A stretch of DNA of 64,000 nt, taken from assembly GCF_002309535.1 (NCBI RefSeq), contig NZ_CP023275.1:2750087-2814086 (forward strand). Reading direction: 5' to 3'. Source of the DNA: Sulfurospirillum diekertiae (GTDB taxonomy: Bacteria > Campylobacterota > Campylobacteria > Campylobacterales > Sulfurospirillaceae). Under the pieces are notes generated by a model, which was not told the DNA's origin, ran no database searches, and worked only from the letters and a program-made list of their open reading frames with translations. A program made the position numbers and the translations under genes. Positions 8,698-27,146 of the stretch are shown piece by piece. The stretch's first letter is position 1. Each line of letters begins with the position of its first letter.

Positions 8698-9036
8698 TTA
8701 ACAAGACGGAACGTTGCCGCTATCACTTGCAAACTCAACACAGAAATCTCTAATATCTGGCATAAATTTCTCAAATTTATCGCCTTTTAGAAAGCCATCT
8801 AACCCTGGATATTTTTTTGAATACTCAGCAACAAATTTCTCTGCTTTACCATCAAAAAGTGCTTTCCACTCTGCTTGAGTGTGTTGTGTTGCGAATTTCG
8901 CACCATTCATTCCTGAACCATCTTTCATATACTTAAGATAGTACTTTTGTCCTTTTGCTGCATCTGCAAATGCAGATGTACTCATTAACCCCAATACCAA
9001 GAATGCTGAAACAAGTAAACCGAAGACTTTTTTCAT
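8698..9036 (-). CDS. Small periplasmic protein, HTQ-EW/DSGN family, copy 2
   Basis: Encodes exactly the same 112-residue protein as the gene at 8124-8462. By eye the two coding regions differ at about four silent positions. The stop codons differ (TAA here, TAG there), and the sequences just outside both ends are unrelated. AAGGAT stands before the ATG. Identity limited to the coding region, with only silent changes, points to gene conversion or strong selection on the protein. Upstream lies an A/T-rich stretch that probably carries the promoter. Function unknown; abundance of two copies suggests a structural or high-dose periplasmic role. Confidence 0.8.
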   Translation of the reverse strand: MKKVFGLLVSAFLVLGLMSTSAFADAAKGQKYYLKYMKDGSGMNGAKFATQHTQAEWKALFDGKAEKFVAEYSKKYPGLDGFLKGDKFEKFMPDIRDFCVEFASDSGNVPSC

Positions 9037-9351
9037 GTTATATCCTTATAATTTAAGTTGAACGCTCATAGTAACGCAAAGAGTCTAAAAGATAATTGAA
9101 AAAATAAAACTGTATATATTTAATAATAATTATAATAAAAATAAATGATATTTAAATAATGAGTTTACAAAATTTTATTAAACAAAAGGGCAGCAGAATA
9201 CCAAGAGAGATAAAGAGGTATATAAAGTGAAGAAGCGATCATATGATTGTTTATGATCAAATAATGATGAAACTTTGTATTGAGAATAATCAGAGGGAAA
9301 GCGCCTTTGAATAAGACGAGATAAAAGGTATGTTGTAAAAGAAAGAATCAC
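9037..9351. other. Intergenic region between small protein and 5S rRNA
   Basis: No gene was seen. The half nearest the 5S (from about 9203) is roughly 80% similar to 15034-15183, beyond the 5S of the second rRNA operon, so the duplicated unit extends past the 5S. The left part is A/T-rich and should hold the promoter of the gene at 9036. Confidence 0.6.
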
Positions 9352-9469
9352 GAACTGGCAGCGACCTACGTTTCCATCCCAGTAAGGGAAAGTATTATCG
9401 GCGATGAAGAGCTTAGCTTCCTGGTTCGAAATGGGACAGGGCGTTTCCTCTTCTCTATAGCCACCAGAA
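9352..9469 (-). rRNA. rrf: 5S ribosomal RNA, operon 1
   Basis: The minus strand reads a 5S with conserved segments CCCATTTCGAA and AAGCTCTTC, closed by a terminal stem between TCTGGTGG and its partner around CTGCCAG. Ends are placed by the terminal stem and may be a few bases off. Confidence 0.9.
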
Positions 9470-9612
9470 TCGTGAATTAAATCTATGTCGTATTATAACG
9501 AAATAGGCTTAATTCACCATTCTTCAGGTGATTTTAGTATTGTCTAGTCAACAAAGCGCTTTTTACACTTAATAAGGAAGTGAAATAGCATTATCATACG
9601 TTATAATATGTA

Positions 9613-12521
<2,909 letters not shown>

Positions 12522-12742
12522 CGTATTCTAATGCACATTTCACTCCCTTATTAAATGTAAACCATCTAACAAGTTGTAAATTGTTTTTTTTGCGTTTTGT
12601 TGACTTTGACAATAATAAATTAAATAACATTTAGACTAAAAAGTCTAATATAAAAACAACCACAATTGTTCTTATATTAGACGTTGTGTCCTCATTTTCA
12701 CTAACAATGTCTTGATACAATCTTTCACCACTTTTGATAAAA

Positions 12743-12818
12743 TGGTGGAGAATAGCGGGATCGAACCGCTGACCTCCTGCGTGCAAAGCAGGCGCTCTCC
12801 CAGCTGAGCTAATTCCCC
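12743..12818 (-). tRNA. tRNA-Ala (anticodon TGC)
   Basis: A 76-base cloverleaf with encoded CCA. The anticodon loop reads TTTGCAC between arms CCTGC and GCAGG, the T-loop is GGTTCGATCC, and the acceptor stem starts GGGGAAT. It lies in the 16S-23S spacer, next to tRNA-Ile. Confidence 0.97.
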
Positions 12819-12819
12819 A

Positions 12820-12896
12820 TGGTGGGCTTAAGAGGACTCGAACCTCTGACCTTACCCTTATCAGGGGTACGCTCTAACCACCTGAGCTATAAGCCC
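12820..12896 (-). tRNA. tRNA-Ile (anticodon GAT)
   Basis: A 77-base cloverleaf with encoded CCA. The anticodon loop reads CTGATAA, the acceptor stem starts GGGCTTA, and the T-loop is GGTTCGAGTCC. It is separated from tRNA-Ala by one base. Confidence 0.97.
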
Positions 12897-13080
12897 CTCT
12901 ATCTCTTACAACGCTCAAGAAGCTAAGCTCCTTTACCCTACGCTAACGCTAAGGTACTAAAGCCAGCTGACGTTGTCAGCAGAATCTTTTCTTGTCTTCA
13001 TTCAATCTCTCAAAACTAAATAAGCTTCCCTAGCTGTGCTCGCCGGAGCACCATTGTGAGATAGTGCCCCAATACTCTAG

Positions 13081-14587
<1,507 letters not shown>

Positions 14588-15183
14588 AAATTTTTATGAA
14601 GTGTTCTTCATTTGACTTAAAGTATCTCTTTTTTTAATAAAGAGTTGATAATCTCTTTTTTCGCGTCACTGACTAAGGTCGCTTATTTAGATTTCAAAGA
14701 TTGAATTTGACATTGTTAAAATGGTAATGAACGTGAAGCTTATCCCCTACTTTGGGTACTTCTCTTTAACCCCGCTTTCTCAAACGAGGACGAAATTATA
14801 TATCCTTACACCTTACAAAGACATTAAACATATCTCACCATTAAAAGAAATTAGTTCTGTGCTGATATATATGTATATCCTGTCTCTTGCTTCATTGTTA
14901 TTACAATTAGAAGACTGACAATGTATAGAAGAATTTGATAAGAAAAAAGAAAGATTTGAATTTAAAGTAGAAAAGCTACGCTTATTAAACATGATAAAAA
15001 ATACACTTTATTTTTTTAGGCAAGGAAAAAGCTAAGAGAGATAAAGAGGTGTAAAAAGATAAGGAGAGATCATATAATTATTTATTATCAGACAATGATA
15101 AAGCTTTATATTGAGAATAATTAGAGGAAGACCGCCTTTGAATAAGACGAGATAAAAGATGAGTTGTAAAAGAAAGAATCACG
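14588..15183. other. Spacer between rRNA operons 1 and 2, with leader and promoter of operon 1
   Basis: 14588-14830 is the 16S leader, nearly identical to 20390-20631. From 14831 the two copies part. 14831-15030 is unique A/T-rich DNA with no credible gene. 15034-15183 resembles the stretch beyond the first 5S. Confidence 0.75.
14795..14800 (-). promoter_or_regulatory. Probable rRNA operon 1 -10 box
   Basis: On the minus strand this reads TATAAT, preceded by AAGGATA, about 205 bases upstream of the 16S. The same hexamer is kept in the operon 2 leader. The -35 is not obvious. Confidence 0.5.
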
Positions 15184-15301
15184 GAACTGGCAGCGACCTA
15201 CGTTTCCATCCCAGTAAGGGAAAGTATTATCGGCGATGAAGAGCTTAGCTTCCTGGTTCGAAATGGGACAGGGCGTTTCCTCTTCTCTATAGCCACCAGA
15301 A
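15184..15301 (-). rRNA. rrf: 5S ribosomal RNA, operon 2
   Basis: Same sequence as the first 5S across the conserved body, with one extra base just beyond the 3' end. Confidence 0.9.
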
Positions 15302-15442
15302 TCGTGAATTAAATCTATGTCGCATTATAGCGAAATAGGCTTAATTCACCATTCTTCAGGTGATTTTAGTATTGTCTAGTCAACAAAGCGCTTTACACTT
15401 AATAAGGAAGTGAAATAGCATTATCATACGTTATAATATGTA

Positions 15443-18351
<2,909 letters not shown>

Positions 18352-18572
18352 CGTATTCTAATGCACATTTCACTCCCTTATTAAATGTAAACCATCTAAC
18401 AAGTTGTAAATTGTTTTTTTTGCGTTTTGTTGACTTTGACAATAATAAATTAAATAACATTTAGACTAAAAAGTCTAATATAAAAACAACTAAATTTGTT
18501 CTTATATTAGACGTTGTGTCCTCATTTTCACTAACAATGTCTTGATACAATCTTTCACCATTTTTGATAAAA

Positions 18573-18648
18573 TGGTGGAGAATAGCGGGATCGAACCGCT
18601 GACCTCCTGCGTGCAAAGCAGGCGCTCTCCCAGCTGAGCTAATTCCCC
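18573..18648 (-). tRNA. tRNA-Ala (anticodon TGC), operon 2
   Basis: Identical to the copy at 12743-12818, including the encoded CCA. Confidence 0.97.
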
Positions 18649-18649
18649 A

Positions 18650-18726
18650 TGGTGGGCTTAAGAGGACTCGAACCTCTGACCTTACCCTTATCAGGGGTAC
18701 GCTCTAACCACCTGAGCTATAAGCCC
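18650..18726 (-). tRNA. tRNA-Ile (anticodon GAT), operon 2
   Basis: Identical to the copy at 12820-12896. The spacer between it and the 16S is 28 bases shorter than in operon 1. Confidence 0.97.
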
Positions 18727-18882
18727 CTCTATCTCTTACAACGCTAACCGCTAAGGTACTAAAGCCAGCTGACGTTGTCAGTAGAATCTTTTCTTGTCTT
18801 CATTCAATCTCTCAAAACTAAATAAGCTTCCCTAGCTGTGCTCGCCGGAGCACCATTGTGAGATAGTGCCCCAATACTCTAG

Positions 18883-20389
<1,507 letters not shown>

Positions 20390-20595
20390 AAATTTTTATG
20401 AAGTGTTCTTCATTTGACTTAAAGTATCTCTTTTTTAATAAAGAGTTGATAATCTCTTTTTTCGCGTCACTGACTAAGGTCGCTTATTTAGATTTCAAAG
20501 ATTGAATTTGACATTGTTAAAATGGTAATGAACGTGAAGCTTGTCCCCTACTTTGGGTACTTCTCTTTAACCCCGCTTTCTCAAACGAGGACGAA

Positions 20596-20601
20596 ATTAT
20601 A
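20596..20601 (-). promoter_or_regulatory. Probable rRNA operon 2 -10 box
   Basis: Minus-strand TATAAT at the position equivalent to that of operon 1. Identity between the two leaders ends about 30 bases further upstream, at about 20631. Confidence 0.5.
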
Positions 20602-20698
20602 TATCCTTGCACCTTACAAAGACATTAAACTCGCACTGCAACTAATTGGTTTTTTTATTCCTCTCAAGTTGATTAATTTTTCGTTTACTCTCTTTCCA

Positions 20699-20704
20699 TA
20701 TAAT
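20699..20704 (+). promoter_or_regulatory. Likely -10 box for the BAX-inhibitor-like gene
   Basis: TATAAT lies 80 bases before the ATG at 20784, in the divergent spacer with rRNA operon 2. Confidence 0.45.
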
Positions 20705-20783
20705 AGACAATTCACAAATTGCATTTCATCTTATTAATTTGATAAAATGCGGTTTGATTTTACGTCTTTTGAAGGAGAATTAC

Positions 20784-21491
20784 ATGGGACTATATGACAG
20801 AAATTATATACAACACAATGCACAAGAGAGTGCCTATGAACAGACAAAGGTCAATGAAAGCTCTATGGGAGTTTTTATTAAACAGACCTATCAACTGTTT
20901 GCTGCATCACTGCTTGCTGCAAGTGCTGGCTCTTATGTTGGAATTGGTATGGCAAAAACCATCTCTTCTTGGTATTTAGGCCTTGTCATTTTAGAGTTTA
21001 TCTTCTTATTTGGACTTTTTGCTGCTAAAAAGAAAGCTGGACTTAATATGATTTTGCTTTTTGGTTTTACATTTATCAGTGGACTAACACTCGCGCCTTT
21101 GCTATCGCATACATTAGGAATGCCAGGCGGTGCTAGTATTGTGGCAAATGCCTTTATTTTAACAACCGTTGCATTTGGTGGACTTTCAGTATTTGCGATG
21201 AATACCACAAGAGATTTTTCAGCAATGGGTAAAATGTTATTTATTACATTAATTGTGATTGTAGTTGCAGGCATCATAAATATCTTTTTCCACAGCCCAA
21301 TTTTACAATTGGCTATTGCAAGTGTTAGTTCTATTTTATTTAGTGCATTCATTCTTTACGATACACAAAACATTATCAAAGGTGCGTATGAAACACCTAT
21401 TGAAGGTGCAATTGCATTGTATTTGGACTTTTTGAATCTCTTTATTTCATTGCTTCAAATTCTTGGAATTTTTGGCTCACGCGACGAATAA
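20784..21491 (+). CDS. BAX inhibitor-1/YccA family membrane protein
   Basis: The 235-residue protein has seven predicted membrane helices after a short soluble N-terminus (MGLYDRNYIQHNAQES). The family features are present: a first helix starting QTYQLFAASLLAA, SGLTLAPLL in the middle, and the acidic C-terminal part LYDTQNIIKGAYE followed by ALYLDFLNLFISLLQILG. Bacterial members are calcium-leak-type channels or FtsH-modulating proteins; the role here is inferred from family only. The start at 20784 is chosen because GAAGGAGAA precedes it; an upstream in-frame ATG lacks a ribosome site. Confidence 0.88.
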   Translation: MGLYDRNYIQHNAQESAYEQTKVNESSMGVFIKQTYQLFAASLLAASAGSYVGIGMAKTISSWYLGLVILEFIFLFGLFAAKKKAGLNMILLFGFTFISGLTLAPLLSHTLGMPGGASIVANAFILTTVAFGGLSVFAMNTTRDFSAMGKMLFITLIVIVVAGIINIFFHSPILQLAIASVSSILFSAFILYDTQNIIKGAYETPIEGAIALYLDFLNLFISLLQILGIFGSRDE

Positions 21492-21507
21492 GCTTTCGAT
21501 TAGGCAT

Positions 21508-21552
21508 AAAAAAGGGGGACGAGGGGATTCAATTCCTCCGCCCCCTTTTTTT
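21508..21552. terminator. Strong bidirectional terminator
   Basis: AAAAAAGGGGG pairs with CCCCC and a run of seven T across an inner imperfect stem (GAGGGGATT/AATTCCTC). It lies between the convergent BAX-inhibitor-like and rhodanese genes. Confidence 0.88.
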
Positions 21553-21553
21553 A

Positions 21554-21565
21554 TTTACATGTAAA
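21554..21565. repeat. Iterated palindrome TTTACATGTAAA, intergenic copy
   Basis: Exact copy four bases after the stop of rhodanese gene 1. Similarity to the rhodanese 2 region begins exactly here. Confidence 0.9.
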
Positions 21566-21569
21566 ACTA

Positions 21570-22784
21570 TTAACCTAAAGGTTCATTGACCTTAATCTCA
21601 CATGTACCACTTTTATCACATTTGATATTCGCATCAAAGTAGAAGATCTTACTCACATCAACTTTGGCATTTTTAAGTTTCAAGAAAGCTTCCATCGATC
21701 TTCCGCCTGCGGAGCAGTTCATAATCACCACTTTACCTTTTGGAAGTTTTGCAGCAAATTCTGTGGCACTCAGTTTCCCTGCTTCGATATTGATAGCCCC
21801 TTTTATATGGCCATTGGCATATTCTGTGGCACTTCGTACATCGATAACAGCCACATTGGCTGGTATTTTATCACTCACAATGAGTGCTTTATACCATTCA
21901 CCGTCTACGGTTCCTTCATCTTCTCCTAGTTTAATACCTTCGACGAAGGCATCTTTTTTAGGAGTTGGGGCTACGTCTACTTTTTTAGCGCCACCGGCTG
22001 TGGTTTGGAGTCCAGCTTCTTTCCATTCTGGGTATCCACCGGCATAGACACTAATTTTTTGATAACCAAACTCTTGGAGTTTTTTAGCTAAGTTATGGGA
22101 TTTAGCACAATTATAACCTTCACAGAAACTTATAATCGGTGTTGTTTTATCTATGGGCAAACGACCTTTGAGTGTATCAAGCTCTTCATCACTCATATAC
22201 ATTGAACCAGGAATTGTTCCTGCCATATATTTTGCATAAGGTCTTGCATCCATAAAGAGAGCTTTATTATTTTTGAAAATAGCTTGTGCTGCTGGTAAAC
22301 CTATCTCTGGATAGTTTTTAACTATCCATTCAGGTTCACCTGCTTGGTACAATTTAACATTGGTAAAGCCATGTTCTTTCAGGTAGCCTGCAACGATTGG
22401 GCTTTTTTCACAATCCCAACCACCACAGAAAACAATAATCTCTTTATCTTTAGCGACTTTATCCAGTTGACCAATATATTGATCAATTTGAGTATCAGGA
22501 ATATTCAAGCTTGATGGAATCGTACTTACTAAATATTTTGGATTGGGTCGTGCATCAATCAAGAGGGCTTTAGCGCCATCTCTTGTTCCGTTCCCTATAG
22601 CGACTTTAACGTAAGCATAATCCACATTCTCTAGTTTAAACTTCTCCATCAACTCTTTTACATGTAAAGTTGGTTCATTCAACACTTTTGCACTAGGGGT
22701 TGCACTGGTTTCGGGTTGATTCGTACATCCTGCTAGCAACAATCCTGCTACGATCAGGCTACTGGCGAATACTCTTATTCTCAT
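21570..22784 (-). CDS. Triple-rhodanese lipoprotein 1
   Basis: The 404-residue protein has a lipobox (LLLAGC, Cys about residue 19) and three rhodanese domains at roughly 50-155, 160-260 and 280-390. Candidate sulfur-carrying cysteines sit in CGGWDCEKS, CEGYNCAKS and CSAGGRS, one per domain. Rhodaneses carry sulfane sulfur as a cysteine persulfide. An envelope-anchored version beside a psrABC-like cluster could bind polysulfide and hand it to the reductase, as Sud does in Wolinella; this role is inference. It is the last gene of psr-like cluster 1, 17 bases after psrC. From about residue 30 on it is nearly identical to the gene at 29451-30668, although the neighbouring psr genes are clearly diverged. 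Confidence 0.88.
   Translation of the reverse strand: MRIRVFASSLIVAGLLLAGCTNQPETSATPSAKVLNEPTLHVKELMEKFKLENVDYAYVKVAIGNGTRDGAKALLIDARPNPKYLVSTIPSSLNIPDTQIDQYIGQLDKVAKDKEIIVFCGGWDCEKSPIVAGYLKEHGFTNVKLYQAGEPEWIVKNYPEIGLPAAQAIFKNNKALFMDARPYAKYMAGTIPGSMYMSDEELDTLKGRLPIDKTTPIISFCEGYNCAKSHNLAKKLQEFGYQKISVYAGGYPEWKEAGLQTTAGGAKKVDVAPTPKKDAFVEGIKLGEDEGTVDGEWYKALIVSDKIPANVAVIDVRSATEYANGHIKGAINIEAGKLSATEFAAKLPKGKVVIMNCSAGGRSMEAFLKLKNAKVDVSKIFYFDANIKCDKSGTCEIKVNEPLG
22657..22668. repeat. Iterated palindrome TTTACATGTAAA inside rhodanese gene 1
   Basis: Exact copy, read as Leu-His-Val-Lys in the linker before the first rhodanese domain. Confidence 0.9.
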
Positions 22785-22801
22785 TGTTTCTCCTTTGGGG
22801 T

Positions 22802-24067
22802 TTAATGGTGTTCTCTTAATTCATTCACAGAAAAAAGCGTATCAAAAAGCTTATAAATCATAATCACCACGCCCACAGAGCCAACAACGATAAAGATCTC
22901 TCCTAAGTGTGGTGCGACGTAATTAAAAGATTTAGACAATGCATAAAAATCGTATTTTTCATACCCAAGTCCAAAACGGTTGGACATAGGATTGGCATTA
23001 CCTCCATAAACAAAAAGATACCTTCCCACAAAGCCACCGATGACCACAGAAATAGAAGCAACTAGTGTAAATATAGGCTGTCGTGCCTTAACAATACATA
23101 AAAAGGGGAGTGCCAATGTCAAAAAGATGTATCCCGTAAAATAGACATAACGAAATGGGCCAAAAAGAATCAAAAATGCCCAATCTTTATCGACCGTCAT
23201 ATAACCAAAAATTTCATAAAGACCTAGCAGAGAGACAAAAAACAACATGGCTCTGCGAATAATATCCATTAATCCTTTGTATTCTGTTTTACTGCGGTGA
23301 GCGAAGAAACTGATGATTCCCATAATGCCTAAAGACGAGACAAAAGCAGAGATAATAAAATAAAACGTCAAAAAGGGAAATTCTGTCCAGAGATGACGTG
23401 CCGTATTCATAGAAAAAAGTTTCGCTTGAATATAATACTCAATCAAGTCAACCCCAATGCTTAACACTAAAATAGGTAATGCCAAGCGTTTTGCCCACTC
23501 TCGTTTATGAGTTAGAACCAGATAAATTTCAAATAAAACAAACGGGATATAGGTACAATAAAGTGGCAACATCAACCACATGCCTGCATTAAGATTGGGT
23601 GTCAGTACCATCCAAACCATATTGAGCATATTAAGATCGGTTGCAATTGTAAAGAGTCCTGCAAACACCATCGAAATTCCGATGACCATGAAACCTGCTG
23701 CTGCTTTAGCGATAAGATTAAAATTCATCAACTCTGCCAATGCGACCAAAAAGATCACTCCACTCCCCGTATAAATCATGTACATGTAATTGACAATGAA
23801 AAGCGTCCAAGGGATATTACGATTGACCTCGCCGACATCTCCGAAAACGGCTAAACGCATCGCCTCTTTCAGAGCGGGATCGGTTGGGTTGAGCCCTGAA
23901 GCATGCGCATTAGCAGCTGCACTAAAATAGCGTACATCAAAAATTTCATAAATGCCAATACATGCAAAGACTAGAAGAACATAGCCTAAAAGCATCGTTT
24001 TATTGAGCAACAGTTGAACGATACTGATCTTGTTAATATCAAGACCTGCAAACCTTATTTTTTCCAT
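22802..24067 (-). CDS. psrC: PsrC/NrfD-type quinol-oxidising membrane subunit 1
   Basis: The 421-residue polytopic protein has about nine or ten hydrophobic helices starting near residue 25. NrfD-type features are the early AMRLAVFGDV loop and later LTLALPFLCIVKARQP. PsrC anchors the reductase in the membrane and oxidises menaquinol. It is longer than the classical PsrC of about 310 residues, with an extra loop after helix 1. It overlaps the 3' end of psrB by 13 bases, with GAAGGAG before its ATG, so the subunits are translationally coupled. Confidence 0.82.
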   Translation of the reverse strand: MEKIRFAGLDINKISIVQLLLNKTMLLGYVLLVFACIGIYEIFDVRYFSAAANAHASGLNPTDPALKEAMRLAVFGDVGEVNRNIPWTLFIVNYMYMIYTGSGVIFLVALAELMNFNLIAKAAAGFMVIGISMVFAGLFTIATDLNMLNMVWMVLTPNLNAGMWLMLPLYCTYIPFVLFEIYLVLTHKREWAKRLALPILVLSIGVDLIEYYIQAKLFSMNTARHLWTEFPFLTFYFIISAFVSSLGIMGIISFFAHRSKTEYKGLMDIIRRAMLFFVSLLGLYEIFGYMTVDKDWAFLILFGPFRYVYFTGYIFLTLALPFLCIVKARQPIFTLVASISVVIGGFVGRYLFVYGGNANPMSNRFGLGYEKYDFYALSKSFNYVAPHLGEIFIVVGSVGVVIMIYKLFDTLFSVNELREHH

Positions 24068-24720
24068 TCTGTACTCCTTCGATTGCGAGCTTGATCATAC
24101 ATGGGTTTAATCTCTTCCCATGTGTGAATAATCGTATTATGCGAAACACTCTGCTTAGCATAGGCTTCATCATTGGGTAAAATATAAAAAAGTTTTGGAA
24201 GCGTTCCTGTATGTTCTTTTTGAAAGAAGAAGCGTTTTGTTTTGAGAAGCTTCACAATATCGCTATTTTCATCATCCAAATCACCAAAGGTTCTCACTTT
24301 AGTCGGACACGTCGCTTGACACGCGGTCGTACCGCCTTCCACCAATGAGCGGTGATCGCAAAATGTGCATTTATCCACAGCAACCATCGTGTCATCCACA
24401 AACCGTGCATCATACGGGCATGCTTCCATACACCCTTTGCATAAAATACATTTATGTGCATCTACTTTGACAATACCTCCCTGTGCAAAATGGCTTGCGT
24501 TGGTAGGGCACACACTCACACACGGTGCATCAATACAGTGGTTACATTGCGACGGATAGAGATTGGCAAAGGGTTTGCCAAAAATGGTTCCTTCCACCAC
24601 ACCGATCCAAATACGTTGTTTATCCGCACCCAACTGAACGCCATTTTCCTCTTTACATGCAACCTCACACGCTTTGCAGTTGATACAATTTTGATAATCT
24701 AATGCCATTGCATAATTCAT
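24055..24720 (-). CDS. psrB: PsrB-type four-cluster ferredoxin subunit 1
   Basis: The 221-residue protein carries four Cys clusters for [4Fe-4S]: CINCKACEVAC, CNHCIDAPCVSVC, CILCKGCMEAC and CTFC with a later CQATC. This is the standard PsrB/PhsB/DmsB electron-transfer subunit linking the membrane quinol site to the molybdenum subunit. ATG at 24720 is preferred because GGAGGG stands just ahead; an earlier in-frame ATG would lie within psrA and add residues unlike the family. No signal peptide is seen, so it is probably co-exported with PsrA by Tat. Confidence 0.88.
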   Translation of the reverse strand: MNYAMALDYQNCINCKACEVACKEENGVQLGADKQRIWIGVVEGTIFGKPFANLYPSQCNHCIDAPCVSVCPTNASHFAQGGIVKVDAHKCILCKGCMEACPYDARFVDDTMVAVDKCTFCDHRSLVEGGTTACQATCPTKVRTFGDLDDENSDIVKLLKTKRFFFQKEHTGTLPKLFYILPNDEAYAKQSVSHNTIIHTWEEIKPMYDQARNRRSTEWKK

Positions 24721-24722
24721 CT

Positions 24723-27146
24723 TCACACCCTCCTGATCGATACGAGCGTTTCGTGCATATTGGCACATCCGTGTACCGGCTCAATCGTATCTTCAATAAT
24801 TTCATTATCACTCGCACCATTGCGATGCGCAAACGTTAGTCCTTCTGATTTTGCGCCAAATCCATGAATATAAAAAACGCTTTGTGGTACAATTTTAGGA
24901 GTTGGATAGGCTTTAATTCGCACATGTCCTACGCGGCTTGTCACTTCAACCGTATCTCCAAACTGAATGTTTAACGCTTCGGCTTCTTTGTCATTGATCC
25001 ACAAATAATTCTCACGCATCAGCTCTAGGAGCATGATGTTATTTTGGGTTGCATTTTGGGTGAACTGTGCATGGCGCCCTGTAATAAATTTAAATTTGCC
25101 TGCTGGAACGTTTACATACTCTTCATCCCTCCACACGGGCATAGGATCAACGCCTTTGGCTGCCATACTGCCCAAAAAGCATTCAACTTTTTTATTAGGA
25201 GTGTTAAACGAGCGTTTAAGATCGGCGACATCCACAGGATTGACACAAATATCGTGCAAAAAGGCGTCAGGATCGTACTCTTCTTCAAGCTTCAATACAG
25301 AGTAAAACTTTTTATCTTTAGGGTAGTATTCATACGTATTGTTATCAATCTTTTTAAAGTAGGTAAGCATATTGGGATAAAAAACACCCTTCTCACGTAA
25401 GACTCCCCACGCCTCTTCACCATATTTTTCAACAAACATATGTTTGTTCGTCTCTTCTTGATCGTGCATAAAAGGCTCTGCTAAATCAAAACCATTTTCG
25501 TCATAGAACTCATCTTCTGGTGTATCTTCAAGCTCTTCTTGCACATCTTCATCATATTTTTTGGTAATTTCCCACAACGGTTTTGAAAGTTTTTGGGCTA
25601 AGCCTCGCATAATTTCATTCACCGGTTTACTCTCATACATAGGCTCAATCACTTTTTCACGTATCGCGATGGAGGGCTCAATCCCTGCAAACGACTGCAC
25701 GGGATCTTCCCTCTCTAAGTAGGTACACTCTGGTAAAATAACATCTGCTAGCATTGCTGTATCACTTGGCATTGTATCGATTACAACCACCAAATCCATC
25801 TTTTCAAACATTGTCCGAGTTTTAGTAGAATTTGGTACCGAGAGCATTGGATTTTGTTTATAAACAAACATCCCACGGATTGGATAGGGGGATTTGCCCT
25901 CTTCGACCATATTGCGCCATCCTACCCATGTGCCTGTTGCACCGACAACCGCGGCTAAATTTTTATCGATTCTAGGTTTCGCGTTGGCATACATTGGAGC
26001 GGTGGTCGTATGCTCACCCAATGGAAGTTTTTTACCAAAAACAATGCCACCTTTGACATCGATGCCACCGCCAAGTGCTGTAAAAAGTGCCATAGCGCGA
26101 CGCAGTTGAAAATCATTTTTAGACCATGTCGTGCGTCTTCCTTGGTAATAAACCGATTGAGGTGCATTTGCCATAAAATCATGGGCGATTTTACATATCG
26201 TTGAAGCAGGAACACCTGTAATTTTTTCTGCCCATTCAGGTGTATATTCACTCTCAATGATATGCTTTTTGTATTTATCAAAATCAACAAAGTTTTTGGC
26301 AACATAACTGCGATTGTAAACTTGATCGATAATCGCAACATACGTCAATGCTAGCACAAACGCCAAGTCGGTTCCTGGACGAATTGGGACATAGGTATCA
26401 GCGTGCATTGCGGTATTGGTAAAGCGTGGATCGACCACAACCAGTTTCATACCACGTCCACGGGTGCGTTTAAACATATCCATCGTGTCAGGCGTTAAAA
26501 TCGCTTCGGCGCGATTCGCTCCTGCCATAATGACGTACTTCGCATTTTCCAAATCCGCTTGTCCATAACCACCGATAGTTAATGTATAGCCTGAAACAGC
26601 GGTTTGCAAACAAATGGTTGAGTGGTTAAGGAAATTGGACGATCCAAATTTATCGGCCATAAAGGTTTTAAAGGTGTGTTCTGCCAACCCTTCCCCTGCG
26701 CAATAGCCAATGCAGGAACGGTTGTCTTTTTCTTCTTCTAAAATTTTGACCAATTTGTCTTTAATATACGCATTCGCCTCTTCCCATGTCGCACGTCTGT
26801 ATTTGCCATCGCCTCTCTCTCCGGTACGAATTAAAGGGTATTTGAGTCGATCGGGATCATACAGGGCATGAATACCTGCTGCTCCTCTGGCACAGAGCAT
26901 ATTACGAGATTTAGGGAAATAAGGATTGGGATCTAATTTTGTTACAATACCATTACGTACATGCGCAATCGCCGCACATTTATTAACACACATTTCACAG
27001 ATGGTTGGAACTTCCTTCATTAGTGTCACTTGAGGTTTCTCTTTTGAGCTTGCAAGAATGGTTGACGAACTAAGCGCCGTTCCACTTGCAATACTTAAGG
27101 CGACACTGCCTTGAAGAAATCTCCTTCGTGAGATCTCTACTTTCAT
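24723..27146 (-). CDS. psrA: Molybdopterin oxidoreductase catalytic subunit 1 (PsrA/PhsA type)
   Basis: The 807-residue protein starts with a Tat signal (SRRRFLQGS). A [4Fe-4S] motif is formed by Cys50, 53, 57 and 85 (CEMCVNKC ... MLCARG). Molybdopterin-domain motifs and a C-terminal dinucleotide-binding domain (FKFITGRHAQFT) follow. Cys179 in NHSTIC is a candidate molybdenum ligand, as in the PsrA/PhsA branch. It should reduce polysulfide, thiosulfate or a related sulfur species in the periplasm; the exact substrate cannot be read. An acidic insertion (about 520-560) is shared with its paralog. The ATG at 27146 has GGAG seven bases ahead. First gene of cluster 1. Confidence 0.88.
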   Translation of the reverse strand: MKVEISRRRFLQGSVALSIASGTALSSSTILASSKEKPQVTLMKEVPTICEMCVNKCAAIAHVRNGIVTKLDPNPYFPKSRNMLCARGAAGIHALYDPDRLKYPLIRTGERGDGKYRRATWEEANAYIKDKLVKILEEEKDNRSCIGYCAGEGLAEHTFKTFMADKFGSSNFLNHSTICLQTAVSGYTLTIGGYGQADLENAKYVIMAGANRAEAILTPDTMDMFKRTRGRGMKLVVVDPRFTNTAMHADTYVPIRPGTDLAFVLALTYVAIIDQVYNRSYVAKNFVDFDKYKKHIIESEYTPEWAEKITGVPASTICKIAHDFMANAPQSVYYQGRRTTWSKNDFQLRRAMALFTALGGGIDVKGGIVFGKKLPLGEHTTTAPMYANAKPRIDKNLAAVVGATGTWVGWRNMVEEGKSPYPIRGMFVYKQNPMLSVPNSTKTRTMFEKMDLVVVIDTMPSDTAMLADVILPECTYLEREDPVQSFAGIEPSIAIREKVIEPMYESKPVNEIMRGLAQKLSKPLWEITKKYDEDVQEELEDTPEDEFYDENGFDLAEPFMHDQEETNKHMFVEKYGEEAWGVLREKGVFYPNMLTYFKKIDNNTYEYYPKDKKFYSVLKLEEEYDPDAFLHDICVNPVDVADLKRSFNTPNKKVECFLGSMAAKGVDPMPVWRDEEYVNVPAGKFKFITGRHAQFTQNATQNNIMLLELMRENYLWINDKEAEALNIQFGDTVEVTSRVGHVRIKAYPTPKIVPQSVFYIHGFGAKSEGLTFAHRNGASDNEIIEDTIEPVHGCANMHETLVSIRRV

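Noticed and set aside
14721..14918. Small open frame in the rRNA leader/spacer (similar one at 20522-20737)
   Set aside because: It overlaps the shared rRNA leader and promoter, and its C-terminal half differs completely between the two copies.
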